Below the pieces are notes generated by a model. It was not told the origin of the DNA and did not search any database. It saw nothing but the letters and a program-made list of their open reading frames with translations. The translations under genes were made by a program, and so were the position numbers. Below, piece by piece: positions 1-5,300 of a stretch of 8,286 nt of DNA. Positions within the stretch are counted from its first letter, which is position 1, and each line of letters opens with the position of its first letter. The DNA comes from Hyphomicrobiales bacterium (GTDB taxonomy: Bacteria > Pseudomonadota > Alphaproteobacteria > Rhizobiales > Xanthobacteraceae), in contig PLTE01000090.1 of assembly GCA_003164375.1 (NCBI GenBank), positions 995-9,280 of the forward strand, in the 5' to 3' direction.

Positions 1-236
1 TCGCCAAGGTGACGCGCGACCGGCTGATGGCTTGCCTCGGCTCAGCCCATCCGGGCTACGGCTTCGAGCGGCATATGGGCTACAGCGTGCCCGAACATTT
101 TGCGGCGCTTAATCGGCTTGGTCCGACTATCCACCATCGCCGCTCGTTTTCCCCGGTAGCGATGGCGCTCGGCTTGCTGGGCGCTGAATCGGACGCCGCT
201 GCCGGAGACGCGGTTGCGGAAGTATTGCCTCTCTAG
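1..236 (+). CDS. rnhB: Ribonuclease HII, C-terminal fragment (5' end outside window)
   Basis: The reading frame is open from the window edge (first full codon at 3) to a TAG at 234-236, giving about 77 C-terminal residues. RNase HII cleaves the RNA strand of RNA-DNA hybrids and starts removal of single ribonucleotides misincorporated into DNA. The fragment carries the family's C-terminal signature: AKVTRDRLM, then HPGYGFERH, a GY..PEH segment, and LGPTIHHRRSFSPVA. The catalytic acidic residues lie upstream of the window, so activity cannot be judged here. One oddity is HMGY at 72-83, where most members I recall have HKGY. The gene runs in the same direction as the membrane protein that follows, with 80 bp between this stop and the start chosen for that gene. 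Assignment is firm; completeness of the gene is unknown. Confidence 0.93.
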   Translation, partial: AKVTRDRLMACLGSAHPGYGFERHMGYSVPEHFAALNRLGPTIHHRRSFSPVAMALGLLGAESDAAAGDAVAEVLPL

Positions 237-242
237 CCCAGC

Positions 243-276
243 GGCCGTATAGGGCACGGCCAAACAATCGTTTGGC
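243..276 (+). other. Two overlapping inverted repeats after rnhB
   Basis: Six bases after the rnhB stop, GGCCGT (243-248) and ACGGCC (256-261) form a 6-bp stem with a 7-nt loop. A second, perfect 7-bp stem with a 4-nt loop, GCCAAAC (259-265) and GTTTGGC (270-276), shares bases 259-261 with the first, so the two cannot form together. Neither is followed directly by a T-run, so this is not a standard intrinsic terminator; the seven Ts at 306-312 are too far away. It could be a weak terminator, an mRNA-stabilising structure or chance pairing. Confidence 0.35.
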
Positions 277-316
277 GCTTACGTTTCCGGTGCCCGCCAC
301 TCCGATTTTTTTGCCA

Positions 317-1843
317 ATGTTTTACGTCCCGCTTTACGTTGAACTGCTGCGCTCGCGCCCCGTTCTCGTGTTCTGGGTGGCGACGCTGGCGCAGGCGTTA
401 CTGTGGCTTGTTGCGCCGATGCTGTTTTACGCAGCGCCTCCTGCCGATCTGGCGCAGCTCCTCGCTATTGGCCACGAATTGCGCTTCGACGCCGAGGTTG
501 GTCCGCCGCTCGCTTACTGGCTCGCCGAAATGGTGTTTCGTGTCGCCGGTCTGTTCGGCGTCTATGCATTGGCGCAGATTTGCGTGGTCACGACCTATTA
601 CTGCGTGTTCGCGCTCGGCCGTGCCATCGTCGGGCCGGCGCATGCCGCCATGGCCGTACTGCTGATGGTCGGCATTTCGCTGTTTACGGTGCCGTCGCCG
701 GATTTTGGTCCACCGATCCTGACGATGGCGCTATGGGCCGTCGTGCTACTGCAGTATTGGCGCGCCGTGGCGCAGGGGCGAAAGCGCTCCTGGTACGTGC
801 TCGGCGGCGCCGCGGCTCTCATGCTTCTCACCACCGACGCCGCGCTGATCCTGCTCGGCACGCTCTTGGTCTTCACCGCCGCCACCGAACGCGGGCGTGC
901 AGCTCTCAAAGCGAGCGAACCTTGGGTCGTCGCGATCGGGCTCACGGTCTTTTTGTTCCTGCATCTGCTCTGGCTCGACGGCCCAGGCGACAGCCTGACG
1001 CCCGTGCTCAAACGGCTGCGCGAAGCGCAAGCCGCCGCTGCCAACACGGCGCTCTGGCTGCGGCTTCTGATCGCGCTTGTGCTGGCGCACGCCGGCGCCG
1101 CCATTTTGCTGGTGCTGGCGGCCGGCTGGCCACGGGTACGCGCTGGTCCGGCGCCGCCGCTCGAGCGGACGCCGATCACCCCGTTCGCGGTGAGTTTCAC
1201 CAAGGTTTTTGCGCTGGTGCCGGGTTTGCTGGCGACGATTTTCGCGGTCCTAGTTGGGCAAACGCTGCCGCTCGGCGGCGCGGCGCCGCTGGTCGTGCTG
1301 TCCGGCCTTGCCATTGTCATTGCCGCCGGCGACAGCATTGCGCTTTATCATCAGCGCGTGCTCGGTTTCGCCTGGGCCGGCCTGTTGGTGGTGCCGGTGC
1401 TGTTCATACCATTGCTGATCGTGCTGTTGCCGTGGACGGCCGGCACCGACCTGCAGGCCTCGCAGCCGGCGAACGCGATGGGCCGTTACTTCGCCGACAC
1501 CTTTGAGCGCCGCACCGGCCAACCGCTCGCCGTCGTTACCGGCGATCCGCGCACCGCAGCGCTTATCGCACTCGCCGCCCCGAGCCGTCCGAGCGTGTTT
1601 TTCGACGCCGATCCGGCGCGCTCGCCCTGGGTCACCGCCGGCGATATCCGCGATAAAGGTGCCGTCGTGGTCTGGCTGACCGCCGATACCGCACCAGTAC
1701 CGCCGCCGGACATCAAGGCCTATTTTCCCGATCTTGTCGCCGAACTGCCGCACACCTTCGAGCGGCCGGTGCAAGGCCGGCTGCCGCCGTTACGGATCGG
1801 CTGGGGCGTGATCCGGCCGGGCAGCGTGGCGCCGGCGCATTGA
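317..1843 (+). CDS. GT39-type (ArnT/PMT-like) integral membrane glycosyltransferase-related protein
   Basis: This gene encodes 508 residues from ATG 317. In-frame TTG 272 and GTG 290 are possible earlier starts. No start has a clear Shine-Dalgarno sequence, and TTG 272 lies inside a hairpin arm, so I prefer the ATG. Residues ~15-375 alternate many hydrophobic helices with short loops; ~375-508 form a soluble C-terminal domain that would face the periplasm in this family. The first loop carries PPADLAQ (41-47) followed by GPPLAYW (62-68), matching the GT39 arrangement of an acidic catalytic motif before a PPL..W motif, though the usual Asp-Glu pair is reduced to one Asp (44). GT39 enzymes move a sugar from a polyprenyl-phosphate donor to lipid A, protein or polysaccharide. 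The acceptor here is unknown. The family call comes from topology, the loop motif and recalled similarity to rhizobial proteins annotated as GT39. Confidence 0.72.
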   Translation: MFYVPLYVELLRSRPVLVFWVATLAQALLWLVAPMLFYAAPPADLAQLLAIGHELRFDAEVGPPLAYWLAEMVFRVAGLFGVYALAQICVVTTYYCVFALGRAIVGPAHAAMAVLLMVGISLFTVPSPDFGPPILTMALWAVVLLQYWRAVAQGRKRSWYVLGGAAALMLLTTDAALILLGTLLVFTAATERGRAALKASEPWVVAIGLTVFLFLHLLWLDGPGDSLTPVLKRLREAQAAAANTALWLRLLIALVLAHAGAAILLVLAAGWPRVRAGPAPPLERTPITPFAVSFTKVFALVPGLLATIFAVLVGQTLPLGGAAPLVVLSGLAIVIAAGDSIALYHQRVLGFAWAGLLVVPVLFIPLLIVLLPWTAGTDLQASQPANAMGRYFADTFERRTGQPLAVVTGDPRTAALIALAAPSRPSVFFDADPARSPWVTAGDIRDKGAVVVWLTADTAPVPPPDIKAYFPDLVAELPHTFERPVQGRLPPLRIGWGVIRPGSVAPAH

Positions 1844-1883
1844 GATGACGCAGCGGGTTTCCTGCGCAATGTTGCCGTTCCGA

Positions 1884-1906
1884 TCCGCGGCAGCGTCTGC
1901 CGCGGA
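1884..1906 (+). promoter_or_regulatory. Perfect 10-bp stem-loop next to the EamA gene ribosome binding site
   Basis: TCCGCGGCAG (1884-1893) and CTGCCGCGGA (1897-1906) are exact reverse complements around a CGT loop. The stem ends 4 nt before the AAGGAG site at 1911-1916. It has no T-tract, so a factor-independent terminator is unlikely. Its position suits a 5'-leader hairpin affecting translation or mRNA stability, or a processing signal between the upstream membrane gene and the transporter gene. Function is inferred from position only. Confidence 0.5.
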
Positions 1907-1924
1907 GAAGAAGGAGAAGATGCC

Positions 1925-2362
1925 ATGAACGCCACCGCCTTGTCGTCGTGGCAGTTTTGGGCCGTGCTGTCGGCGGTGTTTGCGGCGCTGACGGCGATCT
2001 TCGCCAAGATCGGCGTCGAGAATGTGAACTCCGATCTGGCGACGTTCATCCGCACCGTCATCGTGGTCGCCGTGCTGGGGTTGATCGTCTACGCGACGCG
2101 GCAGTTTCAAAGTCCGGCGGAAATCTCCGGCCGCACCTACCTGTTTCTGTTGCTGTCGGGACTCGGCACCGGCGCGTCGTGGCTGTGCTATTTCCGCGCG
2201 CTGAAGCTCGGCAATGCAGCGCAAGTCGCGCCGATCGACAAATTGAGCGTGGTCCTGGTCGCCGTGTTCGGCGTCGCGTTTCTCGGCGAAAGGCTCTCGG
2301 CGGTGAATTGGTGCGGCGTCGCGTTGGTCGCCGCCGGCGCAATCTTGGTCGCGATACGTTGA
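1925..2362 (+). CDS. Half-size EamA (DMT superfamily) transporter
   Basis: This gene encodes 145 residues from ATG 1925, with AAGGAG at 1911-1916 eight bases upstream, a strong start. About five hydrophobic helices are visible, at ~10-30, 38-57, 71-90, 97-119 and 126-144. Distinctive EamA features are the ALTAIFAKIG stretch in helix 1, GTGASWLCYFRALKLG (81-96), VAPIDKLSVVLV (101-112) and FLGERL (119-124). Full-length drug/metabolite transporters have two EamA repeats and about ten helices. This is the single-repeat form of around 140 residues, complete rather than truncated, which presumably works as a dimer. The substrate cannot be told from sequence; such proteins are usually annotated as metabolite exporters. 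It follows the GT39-type gene by 81 bp on the same strand and ends 13 bp from the convergent glycosylase gene. Confidence 0.88.
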   Translation: MNATALSSWQFWAVLSAVFAALTAIFAKIGVENVNSDLATFIRTVIVVAVLGLIVYATRQFQSPAEISGRTYLFLLLSGLGTGASWLCYFRALKLGNAAQVAPIDKLSVVLVAVFGVAFLGERLSAVNWCGVALVAAGAILVAIR

Positions 2363-2375
2363 CTTGTGTTGCGCG

Positions 2376-3284
2376 TCAGTTCGCCAGCGCTTTCTTCAGC
2401 GCCAGGAAATCCCGCCAGACGAAGCGTTTTTGCAGTGGGCTGCGCAACAGGAATGCCGGATGGAACGTCGCCAGCGCGCGGATTTCGCGACTGCCGGTGT
2501 TGTAGGGAAACCAGCGTCCGCGTGATCGGGTGATGCCTTCCTTGGTGCCGAGCAAGGTTTGCATGGCAGGTCCGCCGAGACAGACCAGGATATCCGGATT
2601 GGCAAGCTCGATCTGGCGGCGGATGAAGGGCAGGCAGATCGCGGTCTCCTGCGGTGTCGGCGTGCGGTTGCCGGGCGGCCGCCACGGCACGACATTGGCG
2701 ATGTAGGCAGTCGTGCGGTCGAGCCCGATCGCCGCCAGCATCAGGTCGAGGAGTTTTCCGGATCGGCCGACGAAGGGGCGGCCGGTGATGTCTTCGTCAT
2801 AGCCGGGCGCTTCGCCGACGAACATGACGCGGCTGTGCGGATTGCCGTCGGCGAAGACCAGCTGGGTGGCGGTGGCGCGCAGCGCGCAGCCCTCGAAATC
2901 GGCCAAGAGCGCGCGCAGCTCGTCGAGCGTTTTGGCGTTGCGTGCGGCCTCTCGCGCGGCCATGACCGCGGTTTCGGGCGAAGCCGGCGCGCGTAATCGA
3001 CCCTCTGCCACAGGGGGAGGCTCGGATCGTCCAACGGGTCCGCGCTCCGCTCCGCCCGATGGCAGGCTCCGGCGATCCAGGGAGGGGGCGTGTCGCGTGA
3101 GCGCCGCTTGGCCGCTGCCCCCCAATTGGACGGCAGCACTGTCAGGCCTGCCCCTTTCGGGGGGAGGCGGGTCTGCCATGCGGTCGACGGGCTCCTCGCC
3201 GACGAGCGCGTCGGCGCCGGCGTCGAGGTAGAAGGCAAGGAGCTCGCGGGCCTGGCGCTCGGGATTTTGGCTTTCGGGGTTCAT
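2376..3284 (-). CDS. Uracil-DNA glycosylase, family 4-type, with repeat-expanded linker
   Basis: This gene encodes 302 residues and reads leftward from ATG 3284; no strong Shine-Dalgarno is visible. The enzyme removes uracil from DNA, starting base-excision repair of deaminated cytosine. The catalytic domain (~120-302) holds the family 4 motifs in order: GEAPGYDED (157-165) with TGRPFVGRSGKLLD after it, NVVPWRPPGNR (197-207), CLGGP (235-239) and HPAFLLRSP (275-283). Two of the four usual Fe-S cysteines appear replaced: Phe130 in the CX2C pair and Trp201 in NVVPW; Cys133 and Cys217 remain. Residues 1-36 (QARELLAFYLDAG...) resemble the N-terminal extension I recall in alphaproteobacterial members, supporting this start; Met108 is a possible internal start giving 195 residues. 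Residues ~37-102 are low-complexity, rich in Pro, Arg and Gly, and coincide with a repeat-like insertion. Fold and family are firm; Fe-S status is inferred. Confidence 0.9.
   Translation of the reverse strand: MNPESQNPERQARELLAFYLDAGADALVGEEPVDRMADPPPPERGRPDSAAVQLGGSGQAALTRHAPSLDRRSLPSGGAERGPVGRSEPPPVAEGRLRAPASPETAVMAAREAARNAKTLDELRALLADFEGCALRATATQLVFADGNPHSRVMFVGEAPGYDEDITGRPFVGRSGKLLDLMLAAIGLDRTTAYIANVVPWRPPGNRTPTPQETAICLPFIRRQIELANPDILVCLGGPAMQTLLGTKEGITRSRGRWFPYNTGSREIRALATFHPAFLLRSPLQKRFVWRDFLALKKALAN
3004..3178 (-). repeat. Probable palindromic repeat element inserted in frame in the glycosylase gene
   Basis: TCTGCCA occurs at 3004-3010 and 3172-3178, exactly 168 bp (56 codons) apart and in the same codon phase (M-A-D and V-A-E). 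Between and around these copies are stem-forming units: 3001-3007 with 3011-3017 around CCA; GGATCG(T)CC at 3024-3032 with GGCGATCC at 3071-3078; and 3146-3154 with 3159-3168. The last gives CCCC-GAAA-GGGG, a GNRA-type tetraloop, in the mRNA. The encoded stretch is unlike the flanking domain. The Gly/Pro/Arg-rich translation and the CCTCCCCCTGTGGCAGAGGG-type sequence resemble short dispersed repeats I associate with rhizobial genomes. Exact edges and repeat identity are inferred. Confidence 0.55.
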
Positions 3285-3354
3285 GACTTGAGCGATCCAG
3301 CGATTGTCATCGCATTAAATTCGTGAAAAATCATCGGGTAGTTTTTTCGTTGTC
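3285..3354. promoter_or_regulatory. Divergent promoter region between the glycosylase and ETF-QO genes
   Basis: This is the AT-richest stretch of the window and separates two divergent genes, so it should hold a promoter for each. For the plus strand, TTGTCA (3304-3309) and AAAAAT (3326-3331) are spaced by 16 bases and resemble -35 and -10 boxes. For the minus strand, TTTAAT (reading 3319 to 3314) resembles a -10 box about 30 bases from the glycosylase start, but no good -35 is seen. These are eye matches only. Confidence 0.25.
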
Positions 3355-3399
3355 GCATGATCTTTTCGGAAAACCGGTTGCGACTTTTCCGGATCATGC
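3355..3399. repeat. Rhizobial intergenic palindromic repeat (GCATGATC...GATCATGC)
   Basis: GCATGATC (3355-3362) and GATCATGC (3392-3399) are exact reverse complements. Inside them, CGGAAAA (3367-3373) pairs with TTTTCCG (3385-3391), leaving a four-T bulge at 3363-3366 and an 11-nt loop containing ACCGGT. The 45-bp unit matches a short dispersed palindrome I recognise from intergenic regions of Bradyrhizobium-like genomes. It sits 15 bases before the ETF-QO ribosome binding site, so it may lie in that gene's 5' leader. It is probably a REP-like or non-autonomous mobile repeat rather than a gene-specific control site. Confidence 0.8.
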
Positions 3400-3426
3400 T
3401 TTAGCGCCCGGGACGGGGAGCGAGCC

Positions 3427-5079
3427 ATGAACACATCTGAGCTTCCGGCCCGGGAGGCGATGGAATTCGACGTCGTCATTGTCGGCGCCGGCCCTGCGGG
3501 CCTCGCGGCGGCGATCCGGCTCAAGCAGCTCGCGCCCGATAAGTCCGTCGTCGTGGTGGAGAAGGGCTCCGAGGTCGGCGCCCATATTCTTTCCGGCGCG
3601 GTGATCGATCCGATCGGACTCGACAGCCTTCTCCCCGAATGGCGCGGCGAGGACACCCCGATCAAGACGGCCGTCAAAGCCGACCGCTTTTACATGCTGA
3701 GCGCATCGCGGGCGTTGCGGTTGCCGTCGAGCCTGATGCCGCCTTTGCTGAACAATCACGGCAATTTCATCGTCTCGCTCGGCGAGGTCTGCCGGTATCT
3801 GGCGCGCAAGGCGGAGGCGCTCGGCGTTGAAATCTATCCCGGCTTTGCCGCAGCTGAGGTCTTGTTCGAGAACGATACGGTTGTCGGCGTCGCCACTGGC
3901 GACATGGGCCTCGCCAAGGACGGCCACCACAAATCGGGCTTCGCCCGCGGCATGGAGCTGCGCGGCAAATACACGCTGTTCGCCGAAGGCGCGCGCGGCA
4001 GCCTGTCCAAGGCGCTGATCGAGCGCTTCAGTCTTGGGCAAGGTCGCGAGCCGCAGAAATTCGGCATCGGGCTCAAAGAGCTTTGGCAGGTCGCTCCCGA
4101 CAAACACCGAAGCGGTCTCGTACAGCACAGCTTCGGCTGGCCGCTCGACAATCACACCGGCGGCGGCTCATTCCTTTATCATTACGACGATAATCTCGTC
4201 GCGGTCGGTTTCGTCGTCCATCTCAACTACCGAAATCCGTATCTGTCGCCGTTCGAGGAATTCCAGCGATTCAAGACGCATCCTTTGGTGCGCGACACCT
4301 TCGACGGCGGCAAGCGGCTCTGCTATGGCGCGCGCGCCATCAGCGAGGGCGGCTGGCAATCAGTGCCGAAGCTGGTGTTCCCCGGTGGCGCGCTGGTTGG
4401 TTGCGCGGCGGGCTTCCTCAACGTGCCGCGCATCAAGGGCAGCCACAATGCGATGCTGTCCGGCATGCTCGCGGCCGAGCACGCCGTCGCGGCGCTGGTG
4501 CAAGGCCGCGCCAATGACGAGCTCGCGGCCTATGAGGATTCGTGGCGCGCTTCGCCGATCGGGCGCGATCTTTGGCGGGTGCGTAACGCCAAACCGCTAT
4601 GGTCCAAGCTCGGAACCCTTGCCGGAATCGCGCTCGGCGGGCTCGACATGTGGACCAATACGCTCGGCTTCTCGTTGTTCGGCACCGTCAAGCACGGCAA
4701 ACCGGATTTTGCGACGCTCGAACCCGCGGCGAAATGCCGGCCTATCGTTTATGCTAGGCCCGACGGCAAGCTCACCTTCGATCGGCTGTCCTCGGTCTAT
4801 CTGTCGAACACTAATCACGAGGAAGACCAGCCGGTGCACCTTGTGGTGCGCGACCGCGCCTTGCAGAAATCGTCCGAGCACGACGTCTATGCCGGACCGT
4901 CGGCGCGCTATTGCCCGGCCGGCGTCTACGAATGGGTCGAGGAAGCCGGCCAGCCGCGCTTTGTCATCAATGCGCAGAACTGCGTCCACTGCAAAACCTG
5001 CGACATCAAAGACCCGAACCAGAATATCACCTGGGTACCCCCCGAAGGCGGCGGCGGGCCGAATTATCCGAATATGTGA
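3427..5079 (+). CDS. Electron-transfer flavoprotein:ubiquinone oxidoreductase (ETF-QO)
   Basis: This gene encodes 550 residues from ATG 3427, with GGGGAG at 3415-3420 six bases upstream. ETF-QO takes electrons from reduced electron-transfer flavoprotein, fed by acyl-CoA and amino-acid dehydrogenases, and reduces ubiquinone at the inner membrane face. The FAD-binding Rossmann motif is DVVIVGAGPAGLAAA (15-29), followed by an acidic strand end at VVVVEKGSEVGAHILSG (41-57). The second FAD/quinone region holds the conserved GCAAGFLNVPRIKGSHNAM (325-343). The C-terminal 4Fe-4S domain has all four ligands: Cys496 in YCPAGVYEW, and Cys519, Cys522 and Cys525 in NCVHCKTCDIKDP. The end PPEGGGGPNYPNM is also typical. 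Length is normal for the bacterial enzyme. The ETF subunits are not in this window. It stands alone, with the palindromic repeat before it and a structured 221-bp gap after it. Confidence 0.98.
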   Translation: MNTSELPAREAMEFDVVIVGAGPAGLAAAIRLKQLAPDKSVVVVEKGSEVGAHILSGAVIDPIGLDSLLPEWRGEDTPIKTAVKADRFYMLSASRALRLPSSLMPPLLNNHGNFIVSLGEVCRYLARKAEALGVEIYPGFAAAEVLFENDTVVGVATGDMGLAKDGHHKSGFARGMELRGKYTLFAEGARGSLSKALIERFSLGQGREPQKFGIGLKELWQVAPDKHRSGLVQHSFGWPLDNHTGGGSFLYHYDDNLVAVGFVVHLNYRNPYLSPFEEFQRFKTHPLVRDTFDGGKRLCYGARAISEGGWQSVPKLVFPGGALVGCAAGFLNVPRIKGSHNAMLSGMLAAEHAVAALVQGRANDELAAYEDSWRASPIGRDLWRVRNAKPLWSKLGTLAGIALGGLDMWTNTLGFSLFGTVKHGKPDFATLEPAAKCRPIVYARPDGKLTFDRLSSVYLSNTNHEEDQPVHLVVRDRALQKSSEHDVYAGPSARYCPAGVYEWVEEAGQPRFVINAQNCVHCKTCDIKDPNQNITWVPPEGGGGPNYPNM

Positions 5080-5087
5080 GTCAGATG

Positions 5088-5119
5088 TCGCGGCTTTTGC
5101 CGGAATTCCGCTGCCGCGA
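5088..5119 (+). terminator. Possible stem-loop terminator after the ETF-QO gene
   Basis: TCGCGGC (5088-5094) and GCCGCGA (5113-5119) form a perfect 7-bp stem starting 9 bases after the ETF-QO stop. The loop contains the self-complementary CGGAATTCCG at 5101-5110. Only two Ts follow the stem, so it is weak as an intrinsic terminator and may instead stabilise the 3' end. Position is the main support. Confidence 0.35.
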
Positions 5120-5127
5120 TTTCGCCG

Positions 5128-5153
5128 CCGTTCGGGCCTAAAGGCCGGCACGG
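5128..5153 (+). other. Imperfect hairpin in the ETF-QO/TPR gap
   Basis: CCGT (5128-5131) and ACGG (5150-5153) flank GGCC (5135-5138) and GGCC (5143-5146) around TAAA, giving an interrupted stem. No T-run follows. It could act with the preceding stem-loop at the end of the ETF-QO transcript, or be chance pairing in GC-rich DNA. Confidence 0.25.
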
Positions 5154-5224
5154 CGCGGGAAAGGCGGGGCGGTTGCCGGGTTTGTGTCCTTGCGGGCATG
5201 CGGCAAAACGGTCATTCTCACGCC

Positions 5225-5269
5225 GACTGAAGACATCGGGCGCCCGATTCCCGCTTCGCCGCTTCAGTC
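5225..5269. promoter_or_regulatory. Nested palindromes upstream of the TPR gene
   Basis: GACTGAAG (5225-5232) and CTTCAGTC (5262-5269) are exact 8-bp inverted repeats 29 bases apart. Inside them is a perfect 14-bp palindrome, ATCGGGCGCCCGAT (5235-5248). The unit ends 31 bases before the TPR start codon. It could be an operator, a leader-RNA structure or a terminator for upstream transcription; there is no T-run. This gap must hold the TPR-ispE promoter, but I cannot place -35 and -10 boxes with confidence. Confidence 0.45.
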
Positions 5270-5291
5270 CGCCAATATCCAGTTTGTAAAT

Positions 5292-5295
5292 GGAG
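5292..5295 (+). promoter_or_regulatory. Ribosome binding site that sets the TPR gene start
   Basis: GGAG lies five bases before GTG 5301. This supports GTG 5301 over the earlier in-frame start at 5184, because the residues from 5301 onward form a signal peptide while those encoded by 5184-5300 look like non-coding sequence. Confidence 0.6.
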
Positions 5296-5300
5296 ATGTC

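Noticed and set aside
306..312. Run of seven Ts as the T-tract of an rnhB terminator
   Set aside because: It is 30 bases from the nearest good stem, and no stable hairpin directly precedes it.
598..1338. 246-residue minus-strand frame and a 367-residue plus frame over the GT39-type gene
   Set aside because: Both translate to Ala/Arg/Ser-rich, motif-free sequence, whereas the chosen frame gives regular membrane helices and family motifs.
2363..2375. Shared terminator between the convergent EamA and glycosylase genes
   Set aside because: The 13-bp gap has no inverted repeat or T-run. The only nearby stem (GCGCT...AGCGC) lies in glycosylase codons and has no T-tract.
3001..3178. CRISPR-like or tandem repeat array
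   Set aside because: There is one pair of 7-bp direct repeats and several unrelated stems, with no regular repeat-spacer spacing.
2997..3187. TCGACC (2997-3002) and GGTCGA (3182-3187) as terminal inverted repeats of a mobile element
   Set aside because: Only six bases match and pairing stops immediately inside, so this is compatible with chance. The in-phase direct repeats are the stronger boundary evidence.
3394..4155. 253-residue open frame on the minus strand opposite the ETF-QO gene
   Set aside because: It lies wholly over conserved ETF-QO codons, including the FAD motif, and shows no domain of its own.
4034..5230. 398-residue plus-strand frame overlapping the ETF-QO gene
   Set aside because: The composition is Ser/Arg-rich with no motifs. 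It is a frame shadow of ETF-QO.
5184..5300. N-terminal extension of the TPR protein from 5184
   Set aside because: It would bury the signal peptide behind 39 residues and read through the nested palindromes; GGAG before GTG 5301 fits better.
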